Source of the DNA: Serripes groenlandicus
Taxonomy: Eukaryota > Mollusca > Bivalvia > Cardiida > Cardiidae
Reading direction: 5' to 3'
Length of the DNA stretch: 64,000 bases
Assembly: GCA_031761405.1 (NCBI GenBank)
Contig: JASEVX010000003.1
Coordinates: 114,393,831 to 114,457,830, forward strand
Shown here: in pieces, positions 47,601 to 59,600 of the stretch
How the letters are laid out: the number at the start of each line of letters is the position of its first letter
How positions within the stretch are numbered: position 1 is the stretch's first letter
Notes under the pieces: generated by a model
What the model was told of the DNA's origin: nothing
The model's database searches: none
What the model saw: only the letters and a program-made list of their open reading frames with translations
Translations under genes and position numbers: made by a program

Positions 47601-50600
47601 TAGCCGATGTAATATATTAGATAACAACACTACAGATCAACATAATAATGTATTGATTGTTAGATGCCATCTGAGAAGTATGATTATCTTAAAACATTCT
47701 AGAACAGTCTAAATCGTAAGTTGGTGACCATCGATATTGTTTAAGGTATTACTTTAATAACGTATTTGCGTAAAAAAAGGCATATTACTCGAATCGTTTC
47801 CTCCTTTCCTCCGACGTATTATAACCACGACGACAACCACTATTATTATCAAAGCAGATACACCTCCAACTATTCCGCCTACTGCTGCAAATGAAGAGTC
47901 TGACGGTTTCAGAACATCTGTGCCTGTTACAAAGACATGCCTATAATTAGACATACATATCATGGCAACAATTTTCTCCTTGTTGTTATCACCGTGAATG
48001 CGAATGTTGAAAACGAAATGTCGGATGCCTTTCTTTGACAACTAAGCCATTTCGGACAAGAATTATTTTTCGCAAAAAGTGTTGAAGTTTGTATATTATT
48101 GTGACCCAAAGTTGAGTAATTTTGCAAATTTCCAATTCTTCTATTCATAACACTACAATAGTTTTGAAAAAGTAGACAGCTAACGTTGGCAAGTAAAGCA
48201 TTTCTTTAGTCATCACGTTTTTGTAGAACAATAAACGCCACAATGCGACCAGGTTTTAAATGATGGACATACTAACTTCAGCTTGAGTTTAAGCGTCAGT
48301 GTTGAATGTTATGTGTGTGTGTAAATGACTATGCCAAATGCAGAACAAATGTTTCCATTTAAGGATAAGTTACATACCATGTTTAATTAAAATAAATGTT
48401 TACTGTTACTTAAGAATTGAGTTTCAACTGTTTTTCTATACTTAGTAATAGCAACCTTCACATTGTCCATATGGGCCCCGCACGCAATCCCATGCAAGGT
48501 CTCCATAAACTTCTACATTCGAAATTTGACTATAAAATGTCAACCGTAACCTAAGATAAACAGTTTCAACCGCTTTTCTATTTTGAGTAATATTAACCGT
48601 CAATCCCATGAATCCATACACTATTTCTACATACCACGCTTAGTTGCAATATGTCAACCGTAATTCAATGTATTTTTTAACATTGTTTAACATCGCCCAT
48701 CCGCCCGAAAGCCTTCCGATCGAACAACGACATTGTCATTCTAATAATCAGGATTCAACTACGTTGAACACCTGGTTAAAAATATATTAGATATGATTTA
48801 TTGTAATAAATGTTTACGAACGCCTTGTTGTAGTAATGTTTAGGACGGTTGTCTCCGAGCTATTGCCCAACTCATTGTTCGCATGTATCTTCACGTAGTA
48901 CAAAGTATTTGGAATCAGTTCTGTTAGTGTTGTATTAGAACCAGCTACACTCTTGTGGCTCCAAATTGAATCCGCATGTGTTTTGTACAATATATAAAAT
49001 GTCTGTGGAAGTCCTCCGTCGAATCCTGGTGTCCATTCAAAATAAGCTGTTGTATCAGAAACGCGTTCTTCGATATTTATAAACTGTGTCGGCCTTTGGG
49101 GTTTATCTGGAAATGATATACCTAGTTTTGCTCAACCATGAGAACATGCTATTCCAATAATTTCACAGACTTATGAACATATGGAATTATAAGTCATAAT
49201 AAACATATTTGAATATACGATTCTTCGCAATTCACATCGAATACCGTTGCTTTTAATACAATTGAAATGTCCATTTCTATATTAAACATATGTTTAAAAC
49301 GACCTTGCATTGTCAGAAAACAACCCTAACCATATCCAGTCTTAATATTTTTTACAACGCACCAATAATTTATCAAATAATATTTTAGAATACTGTGGAC
49401 TTCTTTTACGTAGAAATTGTAGAATGACATAAAAATGTATAATTGCATAGAAGACGAGTGTTGTTTCAGTGTCTTATCGAAATTTCTTGCACCGAGTCAC
49501 AAACAATGGTGATATTTTAAAGAGTGAAACCAACAGTGAAAATATAACACTCTGCTTTTCACGAGATTTTGCTTTCGATAGAACACTTAAACAAACAATT
49601 ATTCTATTTCTTTAATGCTTTAAATGAGTTTTCTGAATGTGCTGAGGTGTAAAAAGTCACACAATTTACTCTCAATCATATGTTGCTTCCCTTGATAGTT
49701 TTTTCAACAAGTGATAGATATTCATTCTTTAAGATCTGGCATTTACCATGTTTTTTTTCTTTAGGACCGGATAATCATCTTATATCCAGTTACACTATAC
49801 TTCAACAATTAGTTTAATATATACAGTGACTTCTGTTAATTACGTCTTGAAATGTAGGCCTATATGGCCGTTTCAATATGTAATCTCAAATTTAAATATA
49901 TATGCATCGTTAACTCCAGTTGTTACCCGTTTTAAGACTCATTTTCTTTTCATAAATTCTGTCAGAAACATAGAGAAGAAAGTTACTCTCAGTCAATTAT
50001 GTGTATATAATATTCATATTTGTCGGCCGAATAATGCACTAGCTGCTACTGTTTCTATTAATTTGTCGCAACCTTTTATTCTGGTAATGATGGTGCAGCT
50101 GCTATATTTAGACTGAAATACAACGAAAGCGAACATTTTAACATTTAAAAAAAGAACGAATCAGTCAATAAGTTACCTTTCAAGAGGATATGGATACTTA
50201 GCTTTTGGTGCAATAAAGAAGTTATCGAAAGCAACCACTTCAAAACGAACGAATCTATTAATATGTTACATTTTAAATGATAGTAGTATCTTACCTTTCG
50301 GTGCAATAAAGAAGTAATGAATGTACGAAGCCCCGGTATCGCTGTACTGGATCGTTAGTTTATATTGTCCGAAATTCGTCTGATTCAGTTGTTTAATTGT
50401 TAATTGTGTATCTAGATCAACCGTCGTTATGTTCGTATTTGGCTCAGTTATAATTACAGTTTCGCTTTGTCCGTTTATTTTTACCCATGTGAATTGCCTT
50501 GGGGATGGTATTGGGTATGCGATCACTGTCATATTTAGGGTGACCGATTCACCTAATGCACTGTAGAGAGTAATATTGTTATTCACAGGATACCGCGGAC

Positions 50601-53600
50601 GTGGCGTGCCTGTAATGTAAAATGTGTGACACTTAATTTACTTGTCAAGAGGTGTGCAATTTCAGGCGCGGGTGCATTTCAAATAGATCCCATATTCTAT
50701 TTAAATATAAAACTTTTTAGAAAAATAATATCCGTCTTCACAACAAACCGATTACTAATTAAAAGTTAATGCGAGAAGCGTCATTCGTCTTCCACCTATT
50801 GGATAATAATGTGGAAAAGCTGCCAGTTGCTTGGAAAGATTGTTGTGTGGAGTACTGGTTTGAGGAAAGACATGAGTAAGTGAACTGGCCGACGTGATGA
50901 GACTGACTTTTTTTTAAAACGGCGTTAAACCCCAATCAATCAATCGATCACAGCAAAACGAAACAAAACAGACGGAGTGGCTTCTATAACACAAACGTGA
51001 GGGACATTACAATGCCAAGAAATATGTAATTTTGGATATAATGACATTATTGCAATACAGAAAAATTACTACACAATTCACAAAATAAAGAAATTAATCA
51101 TGGAATAAAACAGGGATGGGTATAAGATGCCTTACATCTAACAAAAAGGTATGACCTCTCTACAGCTGGTATGAATGTGTAATTATTTTCTCCGTTGCAA
51201 ACATAAACTCCAGTATCATAACATGTTGCTGTTTGAAGCATATATTCCAATGTGTATGTTAGAGTTGACTGTGCTAGACTGTTTTCTCCATTGTATGTGA
51301 GTGCATGTAGATGGATATAAGACGCTGGGTTACTGTCAACAGTACACAGCAATGCCACTTGTGTACTTTCATTCACCGTGACATTTCCATCTTGTCCATC
51401 AATTTTGAACTTATAAATCGAAGTTTTGTCTGAAAATAAAATAGACATTTTGAAATATTTAATTGAAATTCGTCGAATATATAGAGTCAAATTCTTATTG
51501 AAACACGACCAAAATCAGACTGCCGTTGTATTTAGGCGGGCATTGCGAATAAGGCAGTTGTCTTACATTTGTTAAGTGTCGACAATTAGTTGCCTTTATC
51601 AATGTAAGAAAACTGAACAACCCCTTATAAATCAAGTATATTCCTTATCTATACTATACCTCACAATGATGTAACTAAACGTATAAAACTAGTCGGTTAT
51701 CAATATCGATGACCAACTCAATTTAATTCAGTTCAATTCAATTTCTTTATTCAAGTATTTCGGCTTCTGGCCCATATACATTAATATCTACAAATAAAAC
51801 CACAAGAATGACAAATTGGAATGAGTTAAATTACAAAAACAATTTCGTTGAGATGTACTCTTAAATATTGATATAGTTTTATGATTATAAATATACAAGT
51901 TATCTATATAGTGTTTGAAGATATGATTCAGGTAAATTATGTTTTTTTAAGATGTTCAATACCCTCAGATCAAATTATTTTGATTTTATCAATTCAAACT
52001 ATTCATTTAGAAAGTCTACCATATTTGTTTTACAAACTTATTAAGCTCTCTTTAAATATGTAAATTGGTGCATTAATTAGGTTGCAGAATTACCATCAAC
52101 AAACATTTGTGTTATTGCATAAGATGATCACATTGCTTTACCAAAACGAAACGTACTTAAATGCAGTCATTTTAAAGAGTAATAACTTTACAAACATTTA
52201 ATGGATAGTTAACCAATAAATACAGCGCATGAATATATTAAAGTGGTGAGTGAGTTAGTGAGTGAGTGAGTGAGTGAGTTTTTTTTAACAATTTAGCATT
52301 ACAAACAGCGAAACAAAATGACATATATACATGACAGAATATAGAACAACCCTCTTTGTAATTTTGTTTACAAACAAAATAATTAATATATAGATCTCTG
52401 AATAGACGATCGTTGATCAACATAATATTCTACGATATTTATTTTAATTTTAATTTTTGAGATTTAGCGTAGGATGGTAAAAATAGCCAAATATATAATT
52501 AACCGGATTCTATTAGGGTTTCCTGATTCATGTTACTGTTTTAATTCATTCTCGGTTAGCATGTCCCCCTTTTAGCTCCCTTTGTATACTCTAACGGAAT
52601 TTCGGATTGGAAGAGTGACTTCCCTTTGTAGACTTCTCTAACGGAATTTTAAACACGAGAATCTATACTGTTAAGCGTGCTTCAACGGCCTTATAACGTT
52701 ATTTTCATATATTCTTCGTTCAAGTGGATATATTACATTTTCTTATGTACATGTTCCTTCCCGGAATAACATAGATTATATAAACTTTGCTAATCAATAC
52801 ATTCAAATATTACAACACATTTTCACTACAATACAACTACATAATAAACATCATGACACATTGTAAGGTAAACATAATTTCTGCCAATTATGAGTTACAT
52901 GTGCAGACAGTGGAGCGATAGATCTGCCCGAGAGTATGCGCACTCTGATCTGTATCTGTCCTGTCTGTCTATTTGTTTAAATCAGATTAAATTTTGTAAA
53001 GATATTTAAGTACATATAACTGAACTGTATTTCAGTAATCACTGTCAATTTGGTCAACATTTTAACACTTATATCAAATGGTTGATTCCTTTTCGAACTT
53101 GAATGACTCATGCTGAATGTGACAAAACCCCAAATTGTTGATATTGTTCAACTGTATTTATATTTACATTCATGCAACAGCTCGCAATGACTTAAAGGTG
53201 CTTTTCCAAGAATTAAATATATTGGCAGTCACTAGTGACTACATTGCTCTGTAGAACATATTAAATTGACTTGTTGACTACAAATAATATTAAGACTTCC
53301 CCACTTGCAGACACATTTTAATGTGTTAGAGAAGACGAATTTAAAAACCAAATGTAGTAAAAAAAGTATTTCTCTTCATGAGCAATTTCTTCTTTCACTA
53401 CAATTTGTTTTTAATTCTTATTCAAATATATACTTCAATTTATAGAGATTTTCCATTTTTTAATTCGATGTTTACAAAGTATAGACTACATATTTGTCGT
53501 TAGTAGAAAAGTGCTTCATATCCTATCTTTGTGATATCTTTAAGAGAAAGGGACAAAGGGTTTTATGGCTGCATTTCACAAAGGAATGTTTTTTCCACTC

Positions 53601-56600
53601 GGCCCGATGAATCAATGTTTTTGATCGGCAAGATTGTCGTCCTGAATCGTCTCCAATCGTCCCCATATTTTGACCCGATTGAGTCCCGACCAATAAACCA
53701 TGGCGGGGTAACGCATCACGGATGTTCCTCGCTCGATCGACACGTTTCCGGAGCGCAAATATGCGAAAGTACGCGCAAGTAACCGCAGGTACACGGCAAA
53801 CGCACGACCCTCGGTATAGAGCGGCAAAGGCTATACGAAAGCTCCAGAGGGCGGGCGAGACAATGGGACCTTCCGGGGACCCTCGGACGACCAAGACGAC
53901 CACGGGCTGACGGTTTTTGATCGACTACTGTTTTTCAACATGTTTAAAAACAGTAGCCGATCACATTTTCGGTACCCACCATCGGAGGACTGAGGCGATC
54001 GCGCCAGATCTTCCCCCCAAAGGTATAGGGTAGTGCTCGACAGTGCTCGCAGGTTCCCGACCAAGAAAAGGATCGCGTACTATCTATCGGTACCAAAACA
54101 ATCCTTGGTGAAATGGCCGCTTTAATGATGACGTCAAACATGATTATTTTCATTCTATATCAATTCATTATATGTATCAAGCTATACATTTGACAGTTAA
54201 ACTATTGTGTCTACTTAATAAAATACAACATATCATTAAATCTTGTTTTGTGAAAAAAGATCTAAATAGCACCTGTTAAAAGTCATTCAAATCTGTAGCA
54301 TGTGAGGAAACTATTTCAATTATAATCTTATAAAATGAGTACTGTCAGAAATAGTTTTTATTCTTAAATCAAATAAGTTTTGAATTGCATGAAAACATCA
54401 ACTTTTCAGCCCTTTTTCTGATAAAGACGACTTTTGACAACATTGCCAAATTTATGGATGCAGTTTTCTAGATAAATCATATTTTTCCAAAAATATTTAA
54501 AGCAGAAGGTATCTTTAAAATGAGCTTTCAGACATATTATTAACAGTCAGTAACTCATAATCATACAACAATTACAAAATACAACAATTATGTTGCAGAC
54601 AACTTGTACGATATATAAAATGTCTGAAATTGTCTAGGCAAAAACATGGAAAAAATATAGTAGTATTACTGAATTGTGTTGAAAACTCTGTAGCAAAATA
54701 AGAAAAACTGCACATGTTGAGTACTTGTTCCCTTTGTCACTATGTTTACACCTTTCATCTGTTGTAGATCATCTAAATAACAATTCATTTTATAGTTAAC
54801 ATCAAAATATATTGTTCAAGCACTGGTTGAACAGTTTTTCCATAAAAATTTAAACTAGTTCTTGATGTAACCCTTTCTTACAAATATATAATTTCTGGCA
54901 CCTCTGTAGCAAATATCTTTTGAAAACATTGTGGCAAAGTAGAACAAAATTCAACTTGATTTAATTATAATTATAATTGTTCTTTCAATTATAGAGAGTG
55001 CCTTATTTTTTAATACCGACAAATGCTTTGAAAGTCATTTGTTGCAGATATATTGTATGTGGGACACAATCGTGTCCTAAAATGTACTATATATGTTCTT
55101 TTACAGAATTTAAAGATTTTGCTTAACAAAAAACTGACTTTAAATGTGTGTTATATAAAAGTACTCTTATTCTTAATCTAGGGTCATGATTTTATAGTTT
55201 GAGAAATAAATTCAAATAAATTGTCATGCACTGTTTAAACATTTTCAAAACAATTGAAACTAGTTCCAATGTTAAGCCTTTCCCACGTACAACACATCTG
55301 TAGCACATGACGTTTAAAAGATCTAGGTAAAAATGGAAAATCTCGCTAAATGAAGGTATAATTCATGGACATAAAGTAGAAAATCATTTTAGCAAAACGA
55401 AAAATTCCTCATGAGCTATTTCTCCTTTTGTCATTATGTTTTCAAAAGTCGTCTGCTGCAGAGGCGTTAAAATGCATATGTTTTTAAGGAAATGGTTAAC
55501 AAAATATTAAATCCAAGGCCTTCATTTTACAGTTCGAGATCTAAAATAAACGTTTTCCAATATACACCACAAATCTGCAATAAACAACTTTAAAATCATC
55601 TAGGCAATGATAAATAATTTATTATTGCCATCATCGTGAGCAATCCAGACGTAGCCAAAACTATAAAGATAATGCAGATCCGTTATACAATTGTTTTAAC
55701 ATTTCGTAACATTGTTTTGATATCTTGTATTTTTAATACGTATTTATTTCAATCAGTATTTGACACATATAGGCATATATGTTATACACAGTGGGAGTAT
55801 GCCATATTCTCCAAATGTCATTGTATCGCAAGTATATTCAGACCGATTGCATATTTGTATTTGGATTCTTTGGATCTTATGTATATAAGCATATCCCCAC
55901 AGCTGTGCCCGTAACAGAGTATGGGTTTCACAATAGAGACAAATACTTTAAACGTATCTTTAAGTTCTAGAAAGCCAAACTGTCTACGTATTCTTATTAT
56001 TTGTCAAAGTTTATAGAAATACAGTAATATCGATAATTCTTTTTAGCCAATACTTTTGGGCCAAATAAATGAGAATGAACGAGTTATCTACAGTTGAATA
56101 ATGTTTACGGAAACAAGCTTGCGCTTCATCTATAAATTTGCATGCATCACACCAATAGGATAGTCTAGTAATTAGAATAGTAAGGAATATTGTGCGAATA
56201 ATTGATGTACTAATTTGGTTTGATTTTGTTTGGCGTTTTCTTTGGACTTATATCCTGAAACCATATGAACCAGTAATCTTCAAAACAAGTTGTTTGTTTT
56301 CAAAATGTATTGACAGTTTGCATTCATGTATGCTTATTAAGATTTGAACTAGTTCTTTCGACTCGGAGACATAAAAGTATCTTACTTGGTCAAACTAGAT
56401 ACGTTATTCAAGAAGCACTTATTTAATAACATGTATTAAACTACTAAATCAATTTACTTTGAAAAACATTAGTTGTATGACAACTATTTGCACTAGCATT
56501 ATATGAATTATATATGTTATGCGTAATGAGTTCTGATCTGTTATAAAACTAATACCAATGCGCCTTGTTTTAATAAATGTATATATTTGTATCGGCTGTA

Positions 56601-59600
56601 TAGCTTTTTTTAGCACAAGCATATATCATGGTAATGCAAAATTGTCATATAACAACAAATAAATTATTATTTGTAAACGTTGGCTTTACTTTTATTATGA
56701 AATACGGTATTACTATATACTAGATATTGTTACACTAAATTCAATGTTGAAACGAAATCAACAAATGGTCGTTTAAACAAATACATTTACAAAACAAAAT
56801 GCGTCATAGAGCGAATACTTACAGAATACATTTAAGTAGAACGTTTGGGTAACAACTGCTGTGTACGTCTGAAAGCCTGTTGGGCTGATCTGATTGGTGG
56901 CCTCGATGGTGTAAAATCCTGCAGACAATCTGGATATGTTCGTTATAGTATGTGTAAGGTCAGTAACCAACTCAGTTTTACTGCTGCTCTGTGTTTTATT
57001 GTAAAACCATGTATATGATTCTCTAGGGCTACCATGATACCTTACGTGTGCTTGAAGGTTGAAGGTATTCCCCTCTAAAACGCTTCGATCAGATACTGAA
57101 TCTAATGATGCTGGAACTGAATAGAAAAAAAGCAATTTATTAAACAATTTTAAAGCATCCCATAACTGCCCACGTCAAGAGAATGCAAGTTTAAGAGTTT
57201 TACTTCACACAAATCACGAATATATTTTCGGAAATAACTGATAGATTCAGTGCACTTGTGCATTAATCTTACTGAAACTGCATCATAAATAACCACAGCG
57301 AACCGTGAATTTCAAGAGAAAAGCACGTGACAACTTTCCTGTGTGTATATATGAATGTATGTATGTATCGTATTGTATTGAGGATGAAACTGAGGATGAA
57401 ATTGCTAAACATAATTGGTTTTCATTTTATCAGCTAAAATGATACAAAACTCCGAAATGTATTGTAAGATAGTAGCTCTTTATGTCACCAAAGTCACCTA
57501 CTTTTGAAAAACAATTATACTGGATTTCAGGTATGGTTTAGCGATAATTTAAGTCTGAGTATAAGATGTGAACACATTAAGTCTGGGGCGAGAATAAGGT
57601 AATATTTATTTATCCATAAAGCTTACTTACACAAAACATTTACTCTTTGTGTTCGATTTCGTGTACCGGTTTCTGTTCTTTGAACCCCACAAGTATTTAC
57701 CATCGTATTTCGCACAATACATGTACATTCATAAAACGATGTACCGTCACTATCTACGTTTGCCGATCTATGAATAGCCGTAGCATCTAGAACACCACTG
57801 TCCGATTCAAAATGACCAATCCATGTGTATGTAGACATTGGCCTGCTGTTAGAGTTTTCGCATGTAATACGTAAAGATGAATTTTCGACGACATTGAATG
57901 GTGTTGAAAGAATACCACTCTCACCACTTGAGTATGTGTATGTCAGCGATGGAGGCGTTTGTGGTCCGTCTATAACATGATATATGAGTAGTATATAATT
58001 GATTCAATATAGAAATTCGATTGATCTATCAACAAATTAACATTAATCAATGGAAAATCACATTTAGAAAAGTAAATGTTATCTTGTTTTCCAAGAATCT
58101 GACAGAACAAAATGCCAAATGCAATACCTCATTATAAAACAGTAGATAGTATATATGTTGTCTTGGTCAATACGTTTTACCCGCGGCAACAACAACTGCT
58201 TTAGATGTATAACGGAGACTTTTGGACCTCTGTGACTAACTTGTACCAAGCTATGAAATGTGAATCGCTTAATGGATCTCTTTTATAATCGCAGCGATCC
58301 GGGATTTGCCTAATCCGGAAAGTCAACATTCAACACAAGCGAAATTTCCAATGCATTATATCAAAACGACATATAAACTGAAATGTAAGTCAAATGAACA
58401 ACATTTCGTCATTTACAAATGCGTGGTTGCATTTATTCTCAATTGAATTGCATTTAAAACACTTACATAATATTTCGATATTTACTGTATCTGACTTGTT
58501 TGTAGATACTAAAGGATGATAGGAAATGCATGTACATGGTCCATCCTTATTACGTTCTGCTCTCCATACAATTCGAACTTTTGTTTCAATGCCATTATTT
58601 TCTTCTGTTACAGTGCCATCGTTGCATATCCATGTCAGTATTGGTCGTGGATTTCCTCCATTTATTACACATGTAATATTAAGTGTCGAATGTTCAATCA
58701 GTGTACATGAATCACCATAACCTTGGATAACTGGGAGAATGTAATTTGGAACGTCTGTAAAGTATGTGTCAAAATGTAAGATTATGATTTACGATACACA
58801 GAGGCAACTTAAAAAACATGGGATAAAGAAGACATCTGATTGACGACTAAGAATATATACAAAACTTGAAAATGAAATTGATTATTACTGCAGATTATCC
58901 ACAGCAATGCCAATCAAACACAATGCGCATATTGGCTTTTTATAAACGGGTTTTTACAATAGACACCTATAATGATTAAAGAAAACATCTGTTTAAGACC
59001 ATGTTAAACCTGAAAAAAAGTATATAATGTCACATTAAAAGGAAAACAACTAGCGCATTGTAAGGAGAGGCAACGTTAACGTTGTCGTTTGGTCGTCGAC
59101 GTTGGAACTCTATTTTCCGATAGGTAATTACTTCAGTTTAATGGAATAGGTTTATGTTGCAAACAGAAACATTATTACAGTTCTTTGGTTAGTAAAGTAT
59201 GCTTGTATGATTTCGCAAGCTTTAAAAGACATTACGGAACATAGTTTTAACCAATCTCATATGTTCGGATTGTTCATTAGATAATTTTATAAAAAACATT
59301 TCAGATTTTGCTTAGCGGATCAAGTAATCCAAATAATTAATGTCGATTCAATGTTTTAAATAGTGCAATGTTTATAGTCCGGTACACGTAAAAGTAAGAA
59401 TGCAAACAATGTGTAGTATAAGGTTCCTGGTGTTTTACATCGATGTATTTTTAATGAACCATTTTCAGAAAATATTCATTTTGGAAACCTTTTGAATCAA
59501 ATTAGTTCAAAATACATAAGCGTTACACCTACAGAAACTGCCGCGGTAGGATTAAACGTTATTATGAAGTCGATATGGGCTATTAGTTAAGAAGATATCT

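Noticed and set aside
47754..47788. Stop at 47754 as the true end of the Ig receptor
   Set aside because: A donor at 47788 joins in frame to two further small exons and a terminal exon with YxxL motifs; the read-through end is kept only as a possible isoform.
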